Positions 25,897 to 33,216 of a DNA stretch of 55,405 nucleotides are shown piece by piece (position 1 is the first letter of the stretch; every line of letters starts with the position of its first letter). This DNA is from UBA7683 sp964397855 (lineage in GTDB: Bacteria; Patescibacteriota; Saccharimonadia; Saccharimonadales; UBA7683), in assembly GCA_964397855.1 (NCBI GenBank), contig CAYNKQ010000006.1:1-55405 (forward strand), read 5' to 3'. The notes beneath the pieces are model-generated. The model searched no databases. It worked only from the letters and a program-made list of their open reading frames with translations, and was not told where the DNA came from. Both the position numbers and the translations under genes were made by a program.

Positions 25897-26643
25897 ATGA
25901 CAAAAGCTAGTAATGACAGCGTGGAGCAAAAAGATTACTTAACAACTAGTCTTCTTTCGTTATTTCTCGGAGGATTAGGCGTAGACAGGTTTTATCTTGG
26001 CTACACAGGCCTTGGTATCCTAAAGCTCCTTACTTTTGGTGGATGTGGTATCTGGTACTTAGTAGATCTGATATTGGTCATCACAGGAAGCTTAAAGTCA
26101 GCAAATGGAGGAGCGCTTAAAGGCATAGAGAAGAACCAGAAAGCAGTATTGATAATAGTTGGAATATTCTTTTTCTTTAGTTTCGTTGTGGGTGCTATCG
26201 GGGCTGCTACGGACACTACTACCGATACTAATACTGGAAATTCAAAAATTAATGAAGTTAAAACCAATGAAGTCAACGCTCAAACTGAGGCCGAAAAAGC
26301 GGCTCGCATTCAAAGAGAAGCCGAGGCGGCAACCGCAGCGGCTAAGCCAGTCGAAACGGTAAGTCAGAAAAATGCTGTCAAGAAGGCTAAAAGCTATATT
26401 GGCTTCTCGGCATTTTCTCACGACGGGTTAGTAGGTCAACTAGAATATGATCAGTTTTCTAACGCTGATGCTATTTATGGTGCAGATAATTCTGGTGCAG
26501 ATTGGAATGAGCAAGCTGCAAAAAAAGCAAAGTCATACATGGAATTTTCATCATTCAGTCGGGGAAGTCTGATCTCCCAACTAGAATATGATAAATTTAC
26601 GCCAGCACAAGCAGCACACGGCGCTGATTCAGTCGGGCTGTAG
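25897..26643 (+). CDS. TM2 domain plus Ltp-type repeats
   Basis: 248 residues. Residues about 12-65 are a TM2 domain (SLFLGGLGVDRFYLGYTGLGILKL), followed by another membrane helix, a charged linker (95-155), and two Ltp repeats (AVKKAKSYIGFSAFSHDGLVGQLEY; QAAKKAKSYMEFSSFSRGSLISQLEY). Ltp of a Streptococcus phage is a superinfection-exclusion lipoprotein that blocks DNA entry; here a TM2 anchor replaces the lipid. The start at 25897 is preferred because GGAGG lies 6 nt before it, inside the codons of the earlier ATG. Confidence 0.78.
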   Translation: MTKASNDSVEQKDYLTTSLLSLFLGGLGVDRFYLGYTGLGILKLLTFGGCGIWYLVDLILVITGSLKSANGGALKGIEKNQKAVLIIVGIFFFFSFVVGAIGAATDTTTDTNTGNSKINEVKTNEVNAQTEAEKAARIQREAEAATAAAKPVETVSQKNAVKKAKSYIGFSAFSHDGLVGQLEYDQFSNADAIYGADNSGADWNEQAAKKAKSYMEFSSFSRGSLISQLEYDKFTPAQAAHGADSVGL

Positions 26644-26694
26644 TCCAATGCAGGGTAGCAAGATGAATCAAGCACGTGTGATATTAATCTAAGT

Positions 26695-26723
26695 TTGCAA
26701 TATAGTTATTATAAGTGTATAGT
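26695..26723 (+). promoter_or_regulatory. Promoter of the putative ncRNA
   Basis: TTGCAA (26695-26700), 17 nt spacer, TATAGT (26718-26723), with no ORF downstream before a terminator. Confidence 0.65.
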
Positions 26724-26729
26724 TCTTAT

Positions 26730-26876
26730 TATAGTCTGTAATGAATACAGAGCCTTATAAAAGTGTACTACCGGAGCAAATACTCAACCGAGTAAAGACA
26801 GGGTGAAATAAAGTACCGCCAACCAAGAATATAAAGGCAGGCTATCAAAATTTAATCGTTTTGGTGCCTGTTTTTT
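26730..26876 (+). ncRNA. Putative structured RNA of element I
   Basis: A gene-free 147-nt interval between a good promoter and a strong terminator. It folds into CTGTA-atgaa-TACAG, a helix GTACT/AGTAC enclosing TACTC-aacc-GAGTA, and the terminator hairpin. I could not match it to a known riboswitch or plasmid control RNA. Upstream of rep, it may regulate copy number or the rep mRNA (inference). Confidence 0.5.
26838..26876 (+). terminator. Intrinsic terminator
   Basis: CAGGC then ATCAAAA, loop TTTAATCG, TTTTGGT then GCCTG, followed by six T. It ends the putative RNA and possibly read-through from the TM2-Ltp gene. Confidence 0.82.
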
Positions 26877-26915
26877 GATTACCTCAAAACAGCTCTACCG
26901 AAAATCAAGGAGTAA

Positions 26916-26945
26916 TTCGCATGAAGAAATGCGAGGGATTTTTTG
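26916..26945 (+). terminator. Second terminator before rep
   Basis: TCGCAT-gaagaa-ATGCGA followed by GGGATTTTTTG. It insulates rep from upstream transcription. Confidence 0.78.
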
Positions 26946-26997
26946 TAGTCCCAAAATACAATAGATTTGGCATACGTACTACCCGAAAAAGTAGATT

Positions 26998-27062
26998 CGT
27001 GGGCGTTAAGCGCGCGTCGCGAAGCCCACGATCTAGTGTGTCCTGTAACTTGATATACAGGA
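26998..27062 (+). other. Candidate double-strand origin with nick-site hairpin
   Basis: CGTGGGC (26998-27004) pairs with GCCCACG (27024-27030). Next comes TCCTGT (27041-27046), loop AACTTGATAT (27047-27056), ACAGGA (27057-27062). The loop equals the phiX174 gene A nick region AACTTG^ATAT, exposed at the tip of a hairpin 18 nt before the rep start. This is the layout expected of a rolling-circle origin. Confidence 0.78.
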
Positions 27063-27080
27063 TAAAAGTAGGGTCACTTT

Positions 27081-27941
27081 ATGTCTAGGGTTGAAAGACT
27101 TTCAGATTTAGTAAAAGCTCGGCCACAAGCTGAAGCTTCCATCAAAGTATTCGCTCAGGCTACGTATTTCCCTGGCTTTATAAAACTATACCAGCCGCAT
27201 AAACCTATCGATAAACTAATCGCTGGTTTTGAAACAGACTCGAAGAAAAAACTCACTTCTCGATTGATTCAAGCCAGTGATAACTCCGCAGACAATCTTC
27301 AGCGTTCTTTACGAACCAGCAAAGCATCCGTTTTAGCATACGCACTTTGCAACTCTTTTGATTTATTTACTACGTTTACATTTTCTAATGATCGGCAAAA
27401 CGCAGACCGGTGTAAGCAAAAAATGAACGATTGGCTAAAAAACCAAAAGAAACGAACCAGCCCCAATCTAAAATATCTCATAGTACCTGAATTTCACCAT
27501 GACGGTGTTTCGCTACACTTCCATGCCCTTCTTTCCTCTTATCTTGGAAAGATTAAAGTCGCAATAAACCCCACAACAGGCAAACCCCGGAAACGAGGCA
27601 GGAAAGTAAGATACAACATAACCAGCTTTCAGAGTGGTTACACAGATGCAGTGAAACTTGGGCAAACATTTGAAGATCAACAAAAAGTTGCTAGATACAT
27701 TAGCAAGTACATCACAAAAGATATGCCTCGCTTTAAAAACAAGAACAGATATTGGGCATCCTCTGGGCTTGCGCGTCCCCTCAAAGAGGATAATCCTCCG
27801 CTTGAACTTCTCACAGAGCCGCCTATTTGGCAGAAAACTAACGATTACGGCACAGTATCTATTTTTCCTTACACAGGAGAACTCACCGAATATCTGAACT
27901 CGAAAGGTTTTCGTGTCTTCTCTGGAGATAAACTGAAATGA
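27081..27941 (+). CDS. Rolling-circle replication initiator (HUH, phiX174 A-like)
   Basis: 286 residues. Motif I FTTFTF (96-101), the HUH motif H-F-H at 146-148 in LHFHALL, and motif III Y206-I-S-K-Y210 in ARYISKYITKD. Two tyrosines three residues apart mark the superfamily of phiX174 A and gokushovirus replication proteins, which nick DNA, stay linked through Tyr and restart for circle after circle. The N-terminal 90 and C-terminal 60 residues match nothing I know. The start has only a weak AGGG site. Its stop overlaps a 31-residue ORF by ATGA. Confidence 0.88.
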   Translation: MSRVERLSDLVKARPQAEASIKVFAQATYFPGFIKLYQPHKPIDKLIAGFETDSKKKLTSRLIQASDNSADNLQRSLRTSKASVLAYALCNSFDLFTTFTFSNDRQNADRCKQKMNDWLKNQKKRTSPNLKYLIVPEFHHDGVSLHFHALLSSYLGKIKVAINPTTGKPRKRGRKVRYNITSFQSGYTDAVKLGQTFEDQQKVARYISKYITKDMPRFKNKNRYWASSGLARPLKEDNPPLELLTEPPIWQKTNDYGTVSIFPYTGELTEYLNSKGFRVFSGDKLK

Positions 27942-28033
27942 TCGACTTGAAGCCCGAAGCTATTGAAGCCCTTGTTGACTACTTTCGGCTTCTTGCTGAG
28001 ATTGAAGCCACCTTAAAGGATAGTGTAGAATGA
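27938..28033 (+). CDS. 31-residue ORF coupled to rep
   Basis: Starts by ATGA overlap with the rep stop. The product is acidic and strongly helical (MIDLKPEAIEALVDYFRLLA and on to DSVE). Composition and coupling suggest a real small protein, perhaps a Rep partner; no homologue is known to me. Confidence 0.45.
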   Translation: MIDLKPEAIEALVDYFRLLAEIEATLKDSVE

Positions 28034-28036
28034 AAA

Positions 28037-28141
28037 GGCATCCCAGTTTCCAACAATTTATTCCTAAGTTTTTTTCATTTCTGCTCTCAATGGGCGGTTG
28101 TGCCAGAAAAGTATTCTTAGGAATGTCGGATCTGGGATGCC
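28037..28141 (+). other. Long hairpin, candidate single-strand origin
   Basis: GGCATCCCAG (28037-28046) pairs with CTGGGATGCC (28132-28141), and inside it ATTCCTAAG (28060-28068) pairs with CTTAGGAAT (28116-28124), both perfect, with a 47-nt apical loop. It lies downstream of rep on the same strand, where rolling-circle replicons keep their minus-strand origin. A regulatory RNA leader for the recombinase is the alternative. Confidence 0.6.
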
Positions 28142-28172
28142 ACGACCGTCCATTTTTAGTTGGGAGTAAAAA

Positions 28173-29627
28173 ATGAAAGCCTACCTGATTGCACGAGTAT
28201 CTACCTTAGACCAAGCCAGTGCCTTGCCGGCTCAAATCTATCGTCTCGAAGAATACGCAAAACAAGAAAAATATAAGCAAACTGAGTTGTTCAAGATAAA
28301 AGAATCTGCTTATGGTGCTAACCGTGAAAGTTTTCGACAAATTATTGACACCATAACCGAGCAAGACGAACTCTGTATTTTAGTTTTCGATAAGATCGAC
28401 CGCTATACACGCAACACTAACTCCGATGAAGTCATGCTATTAAATAGGCTATGTCGACTTGGAAAAATTCAACTTCACTTTCCCTCAGATAATCTTTTCA
28501 TCAACGAAAATTCATCTGCACGAGAAATTCACATGCTCAATGTGGGAATATCAGACGCCCAGTACTTTTCAGATTCCATTAGTGATAACACTAAGCGCGG
28601 CAATCAACAAAAGTGGCGTGAAGGAAAAGCTACTGGCCCGGTACCATTCGGCTATGTAAATAAACGAAAGTCGGATGACACCAAGTGGGTGTATATTGAA
28701 CCGCTTAAAGCGCATGCAATAAGAGAAGCCTTTGAAATGTACGCCTCTGGTAACCACTCGGTAAAAGAAATCACTAAGCGTTGGCGAGAGCATTACTGTT
28801 TTCGTTTAAGCTCAAGTAGAATAGCCTCGCTGCTTAAGAACCCTTTTTATTGTGGCTATATGACTTACAACGGTATTGAATATAAACATAATTACAAAAA
28901 TATTATTGATGAAGAATTATTTGAAAAAACTCGAGTTGTACGAGAAAGTCGAGGCAAGAAGTCTGTTCGTTGGCTCGGCCTGCCCTACCCTTACAGAGGA
29001 CTTATACGATGCTCACAGTGTGGATGTAGGGTAACTTTCGAAAAGAAGAAGCAGAAATACATCTATGGCCATTGTACGCAGTTTAAGGGCAGACATAATG
29101 CGCCTTATGTTAATGAAGAATCGTTAACAGCTACTTTCTCTCAATTATTCAAGCAAATACAGTTGCCAGACGAAGCCTACGATGAGATTAGCCAAAAGTT
29201 GAGAGTTGAGCATGAAGCAAAAAAGAAACAATATACCCAAACAATGACAGCACTTGAAAACGAAATCAAAAGATACACCCTTCGCCTTGAGCGCCTTTAC
29301 GATGACTACTTAGATGGCAAAATAGAAGAATCACTCCACGATAAAAAAGCTAATGAAGCCAAGACTTCACGAAGTATAATCACCAAACGCATTCAAAATA
29401 TCGAACTTTATGAAGAAAATGAATATGGCACTAAACTTCATCTGTTAAAACTTGCGCATGAGGCGCCAAATTTGTTTGAAAAAGCTAATTTTGAACAAAA
29501 ACGAAGTTTGATCAATAAAGTACTTTCGAACTTATTTCTAGACGCTAAACAACTGAGGTCAGAGTTTAAATATCCATTTGATGTAATAGCAAAATGTAAC
29601 GAAACTGAAATGTGGTACCCCGGGTAG
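28173..29627 (+). CDS. Large serine recombinase of element I
   Basis: 484 residues. Resolvase domain with ARVST (Ser10 nucleophile), then the recombinase domain (GYVNKRKSDDTKW, ALREAF-like helix, NPFYCGYMTY), a zinc ribbon (CSQCGCRVTF and GHC) and a coiled coil (about 350-420). GGGAG precedes the ATG. The last codons TGG TAC CCC GGG TAG (29613-29627) are the antisense of the tRNA-Arg 3' end, so the host tRNA supplies the stop. Catalyses integration and excision. Confidence 0.92.
   Translation: MKAYLIARVSTLDQASALPAQIYRLEEYAKQEKYKQTELFKIKESAYGANRESFRQIIDTITEQDELCILVFDKIDRYTRNTNSDEVMLLNRLCRLGKIQLHFPSDNLFINENSSAREIHMLNVGISDAQYFSDSISDNTKRGNQQKWREGKATGPVPFGYVNKRKSDDTKWVYIEPLKAHAIREAFEMYASGNHSVKEITKRWREHYCFRLSSSRIASLLKNPFYCGYMTYNGIEYKHNYKNIIDEELFEKTRVVRESRGKKSVRWLGLPYPYRGLIRCSQCGCRVTFEKKKQKYIYGHCTQFKGRHNAPYVNEESLTATFSQLFKQIQLPDEAYDEISQKLRVEHEAKKKQYTQTMTALENEIKRYTLRLERLYDDYLDGKIEESLHDKKANEAKTSRSIITKRIQNIELYEENEYGTKLHLLKLAHEAPNLFEKANFEQKRSLINKVLSNLFLDAKQLRSEFKYPFDVIAKCNETEMWYPG
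29613..29622 (+). repeat. Candidate attR of element I in tRNA-Arg
   Basis: TGGTACCCCG, the antisense of the encoded CCA, discriminator and acceptor end, identical to 25451-25460. Confidence 0.6.
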
Positions 29628-29689
29628 GACTCGAACCTACGGCCTGTGGGATAGAAGCCCATTGCTCTAATCCGCTGAGCTACCGGGGC
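29613..29689 (-). tRNA. tRNA-Arg (TCT)
   Basis: Minus-strand cloverleaf: acceptor GCCCCGG with CCGGGGT, D-arm GCTCAGCGGATTAGAGC, anticodon loop CTTCTAT giving TCT, T-loop GGTTCGAGTCC, encoded CCA (29613-29615). Intact despite element I at its 3' end. Confidence 0.95.
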
Positions 29690-29743
29690 GCGTTGACACT
29701 CTGATCAGTGTACATAAATGATACTACTATTTAACTGTTTGGT

Positions 29744-30064
29744 TCAACCGTTTGTCTGAGAAAGATAATGACAGATTACGTCTGCAGCTGGAATCTCCGC
29801 ACTCTGCCATTGGTACAAGATGGTATCGTCGTCTGCAATTATAAACACTACTGGTAGTGTTTCGGGCATAATGTCGTAAAAGTCTCGTATACTTTCGCTC
29901 TCTGGTCGCGAAGCATCGAGCAGTTCAACCTGAGCGTCAGGCTTAGCCTGCAAAATATCGGCTTTTAACTGTTCGAACCGACGAGTCTCGGTAACACTTG
30001 GGTTGTGGAGCACATATACTGCTGCGCCTTCTTCATCTTTGATCGAAGTGAAATCTAGTCCCAT
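29744..30064 (-). CDS. Unknown protein, possibly thioredoxin-fold-like
   Basis: 106 residues from the ATG at 30064, which has GGAG at good spacing; a longer frame to 30157 lacks a ribosome site. Pattern VYVLHNPSVTETRRFEQL then VFIIADDDTILYQWQS alternates strands and helices as in thioredoxin-like folds, but no CxxC is present. Sits between two tRNA genes. Function unknown. Confidence 0.55.
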   Translation of the reverse strand: MGLDFTSIKDEEGAAVYVLHNPSVTETRRFEQLKADILQAKPDAQVELLDASRPESESIRDFYDIMPETLPVVFIIADDDTILYQWQSAEIPAADVICHYLSQTNG

Positions 30065-30206
30065 GCCGCTCCTGTATCTTATAAAATTTGAATTATCTAA
30101 TGCAATGTTCTCTACGAGATTAGAAACCCTGTGCACAACTGTCGCGCGAGTTAACAAGGCGATAGCTGAGCTCTGGGGCGAGGAGGACTGAACCCTTCCT
30201 CAATAA

Positions 30207-30281
30207 TGGTGCGGGTGCAGGGAATCGAACCCTGGTCCTAAGTTTGGAAAACTTATATACTAGCCGTTGTACGACACCCGC
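30207..30281 (-). tRNA. tRNA-Gly (TCC)
   Basis: Minus-strand cloverleaf: acceptor GCGGGTG with CACCCGC, anticodon loop TTTCCAA giving TCC, T-loop GGTTCGATTCC, discriminator A and encoded CCA. Confidence 0.95.
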
Positions 30282-30302
30282 ATTAAATACGATTATACCA
30301 GA

Positions 30303-32735
30303 TTATTCTCGATTTTGACGCTGTGATAATGCACTTTGTAATTCTGGAGCATCAAGCGTTATAACAGATCCTGGTACAACAGATCCTGAAAGCAGCTTCT
30401 GCGCAAGAATATTTTCGATTGAACGCTGTGTTACTCGCCGCAACGGCCGTGCACCAAGCCGTGGATCATAGCCGGTTTGTGCAAGAAATTCTTTAGCAGT
30501 TTCGGTGAGGACTACTGAAACTTTTTGCGAAGCCAAGGTTTTATTGATACCAATCAAGATAAGATCGACAACTTGAGTTAACTCCTGAACCGTCAGTGGC
30601 CTAAATAACACGGTCTCGTCAAAACGGTTAATGAACTCCGGTCTAAATAGGTTTGAATCTATCAGTTCATTAATGAATAAATCTTCAAACTGCTCGAGTT
30701 GCTCACCCGCTTCAATATGAGCACGAATCTTATCAGCACCGGCATTACTTGTTGCGATAACGATAGAGTCTCTAAAGCTAACAGGTTTATTGTCACTATC
30801 TCGCAGCATGCCTTCGTCAAGCAACTGTAACAGCACGTTGAGTACGTTCGGGTGTGCTTTTTCAATTTCATCCAGCAACACAACGGAAAAAGGCTGTTTG
30901 GCAATTTGTGCCGTTAGGCTGTTAGTGTTGCTGGAGCCGATCTCCAACAACCTACTGACATCTGTCGCCTGAGAGTATTCGTTTAAGTCAACACGAACAA
31001 GACGGTCTTCACCCCCAAAATATACCGCAGCCAAAGCCTTGGAAAGTTCAGTCTTACCAACACCAGTTGGACCAAGAAACAGGAATGTACCGATTGGTCT
31101 GTTCTGATTTGAAACACCAGCCCTAGCCCGACGAAGCGCATCAGAAACAACCTGTACAGCATGTGTTTGATTAATCATCCTTTCGTGAATCTTTCCTTCA
31201 AGATTCAGCAACGTATCGCGCTCTTCGGTTGTGCTAGCGGTCTGGACTTTTACATCAAAACTTTTTTCGACTGCTTGCTGCACTGATTTTTCGGTAATAA
31301 AGTGTACATCTTGAACAAATCCCGCAGCAGCCTCAAGCAGTCGAATCGCTTTGCCTGGGAATGCTTGATCTCGAATAAACCGTTCGGCTAACTTGTACGC
31401 CTCAGTGAGTGATTGATGGGTATACACAACTGGATTACGACCTTCAAGTAATAAAATCTGATCTTCCATAACACGTGTTGTGTCAGTCTTATCAAGAGGA
31501 CTCACAACCACCCTATTCATAAGCTGCGCCAAACCTGGATTTGTTTGACTAAGCTGAAGCCATTGTTGGTCGCTTAGTGAAAGAATAATCTGAAGTGCAC
31601 CCCCCTCTAAAACAGGTAGAAGTATGTTTGAAAGATCTACCGAGCCGGTACCTTCTTGTAAAAAGAGTTGCGCCTCATCAAGGAATATAATGATATTCTT
31701 TGCGTGAATCGCTTCGTTGAATAATCTAATTAACAGTTCTTCAAGCTCGCCTCTTCCTTTAGCTCTCGAAATAAGATTGGTCGCGTTGAGCTCAATAATC
31801 TGCCGGTATCTTAAATCTGACGCAACCTTTTTTGGATTTTCCATTAGCTTCTGGGCGAGCGCATATACCAACGTTGTCTTACCAACTCCAACTTCGCCTA
31901 CTAGACTGGCGTTGCGGCGCCCGGGCTGCGCCAGTACGTGCATAACTTGCTGCAAAACTTCTTCGTGGCCTTCGATTTCTCTGCGTAGAATACCCCCCCG
32001 TCCAATACTTTCGGTAATATTAGTGCCGACTCGGTTCAAAAGTGGAGCCCAACCGAAGCTCAAATCTCTCCCAAGCCCACCAGTGTTTTGCTTAATGGAG
32101 AATCCTTTTATAACGTGTTGAATATGAGCATACCATTTAAGCCCTTGTATAATGTCGTCTCCGTCTAGCTGTAGCTGGGCTAGATAAAATTCGTGATTAG
32201 GTACTGCAAAGAGTAGTGCGGCAGTTAGCTCCGAAGCATCAAGCTCTTTGTCTGATACATGAGTGCTCAGTTCAAGGGCATGACTCCAAATAGCAGCTAG
32301 ATCGGAAGGCTGATCACTTGAAAGGTTCTTCAAGAAACTTGAAGAAACACCATATCTATTTGCAAAAAATATACCACCAGGTAATTTCATAACGATTTCG
32401 CTCAGCTCTCTCGGGTTTATTGCTGGCTTCATTCTGCCCAACACTCTTCTTTCGAGTACATCGTCTAGAGATTTTGCGTCTATCACCGAACCAACCGGTA
32501 CCAATTCTTTCAACTCACCGTTGTACCAGGCAATGGGAATAGTAGCCATAGCTGCGACCAATAACAATATGTGCCCCATTGATAGGTGAAGAATCCAGAC
32601 CAACCCAAGCCATGAAGCTAATGATATGACCGCCACCAATAGCAGAAGCATGCGCAGCCACTTTGCATCAAGGAGAATACTTAAGCGAGCTTTACGTGAC
32701 CGGGCGCTATTGAAACTATATGTAAGTTCGTTCAC
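30303..32735 (-). CDS. Membrane-anchored ClpB/ClpC-like double AAA+ ATPase
   Basis: 810 residues from the GTG at 32735, which has AGGGGTGG upstream and a GTGA overlap with the preceding gene. Two membrane helices (about 28-70) precede a Clp-N-like helical region, NBD1 (GEVGVGKT near 280, Walker B IIIFLDEA near 350) and NBD2 (GPTGVGKT near 555, VVLLDEIEKAHPN), ending with the Clp D2-small domain. Soluble Clp ATPases unfold proteins; the membrane anchor suggests work at the membrane. The ClpB coiled-coil middle domain is short or absent. Confidence 0.85.
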   Translation of the reverse strand: MNELTYSFNSARSRKARLSILLDAKWLRMLLLLVAVISLASWLGLVWILHLSMGHILLLVAAMATIPIAWYNGELKELVPVGSVIDAKSLDDVLERRVLGRMKPAINPRELSEIVMKLPGGIFFANRYGVSSSFLKNLSSDQPSDLAAIWSHALELSTHVSDKELDASELTAALLFAVPNHEFYLAQLQLDGDDIIQGLKWYAHIQHVIKGFSIKQNTGGLGRDLSFGWAPLLNRVGTNITESIGRGGILRREIEGHEEVLQQVMHVLAQPGRRNASLVGEVGVGKTTLVYALAQKLMENPKKVASDLRYRQIIELNATNLISRAKGRGELEELLIRLFNEAIHAKNIIIFLDEAQLFLQEGTGSVDLSNILLPVLEGGALQIILSLSDQQWLQLSQTNPGLAQLMNRVVVSPLDKTDTTRVMEDQILLLEGRNPVVYTHQSLTEAYKLAERFIRDQAFPGKAIRLLEAAAGFVQDVHFITEKSVQQAVEKSFDVKVQTASTTEERDTLLNLEGKIHERMINQTHAVQVVSDALRRARAGVSNQNRPIGTFLFLGPTGVGKTELSKALAAVYFGGEDRLVRVDLNEYSQATDVSRLLEIGSSNTNSLTAQIAKQPFSVVLLDEIEKAHPNVLNVLLQLLDEGMLRDSDNKPVSFRDSIVIATSNAGADKIRAHIEAGEQLEQFEDLFINELIDSNLFRPEFINRFDETVLFRPLTVQELTQVVDLILIGINKTLASQKVSVVLTETAKEFLAQTGYDPRLGARPLRRVTQRSIENILAQKLLSGSVVPGSVITLDAPELQSALSQRQNRE

Positions 32736-33109
32736 ACACCCACCCCTGTTAAGATCAAAACTAAAACAATCAGTGGACTGACAGGAACAAGTGGCCAGAT
32801 CAACATAACAAGTAAGCCAAATGTGTAACAAACCACTGCTGAGACTAGGCCAAGCAGTATCAGGACTGTCCGAATAATAAACCCGAAGAATCGTGAAATA
32901 ATGTTGCCGCCCAGTACTTGTAACTTAATACTGATCGAAGCCCCACGGGTCTCGAGCGAATCTTGGCGAAATGGCGAAAACAACGTTTTAAGAAGATCTT
33001 CTATTGAAAAGAACTGCAAAATTCTACCAGCGTGAACAATAAACAGGCGCTTCGCAGCCCAAGCCCAGCCACGACCGTACCACCACCCTAGTAGATCTGC
33101 AAACAACAT
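32732..33109 (-). CDS. Membrane partner of the AAA+ ATPase, unknown
   Basis: About 125 residues. LLGWWYGRGW at the start, a basic amphipathic part (RILQFFSIEDLLKTLFSPFRQD) and two C-terminal membrane helices. The ATG at 33109 is chosen because TACAAT lies 6 nt upstream (leaderless). The overlap with the ATPase start (GTGA) implies a coupled pair. A longer frame to 33199 lacks a ribosome site. Confidence 0.68.
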   Translation of the reverse strand: MLFADLLGWWYGRGWAWAAKRLFIVHAGRILQFFSIEDLLKTLFSPFRQDSLETRGASISIKLQVLGGNIISRFFGFIIRTVLILLGLVSAVVCYTFGLLVMLIWPLVPVSPLIVLVLILTGVGV

Positions 33110-33216
33110 AAGCATATTGTAGCATCTCACGCGTACCTTCACCAGATGTAACTTAATCGCTAATAACTCACCTCGGCATGAATATACGGGAGTTTTCACA
33201 AGTATGATTTGAAAAC

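Larger units (their letters stand above)
25451..29622 (+). mobile_element. Element I: integrated element with HUH Rep and serine recombinase
   Basis: About 4.2 kb between two copies of TGGTACCCCG (25451-25460 and 29613-29622); the right copy is the 3' end of tRNA-Arg(TCT). Cargo, all on the plus strand: DUF2752 membrane protein, TM2-Ltp protein, probable structured RNA, rolling-circle initiator with nick-site hairpin, a 31-residue ORF, a long hairpin and a serine recombinase. Short identity fits a serine-recombinase crossover. Left boundary is inferred from the repeat only. Confidence 0.7.

Noticed and set aside
26730..26876. Assignment of the element I RNA to a known riboswitch class.
   Set aside because: I compared it from memory with fluoride, ZTP, c-di-GMP and preQ1 patterns and the conserved cores do not match.
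28030..28176. A 48-codon ORF linked by ATGA overlaps to the 31-residue ORF and to the serine recombinase.
   Set aside because: It lies over two nested perfect inverted repeats, which better explain the conservation expected here; its composition is not protein-like, and the recombinase has its own ribosome site.
32736..32831. A 32-residue N-terminal extension of the ClpB-like ATPase.
   Set aside because: It overlaps the end of the membrane partner gene, is Cys-rich and unlike the family, and the GTG at 32735 has a good ribosome site and a GTGA overlap.
33180..33216. A terminator after beta copy 2.
   Set aside because: AGTTTTCA/TGAAAACT can pair but no T-run follows on the minus strand, so it cannot be called an intrinsic terminator.
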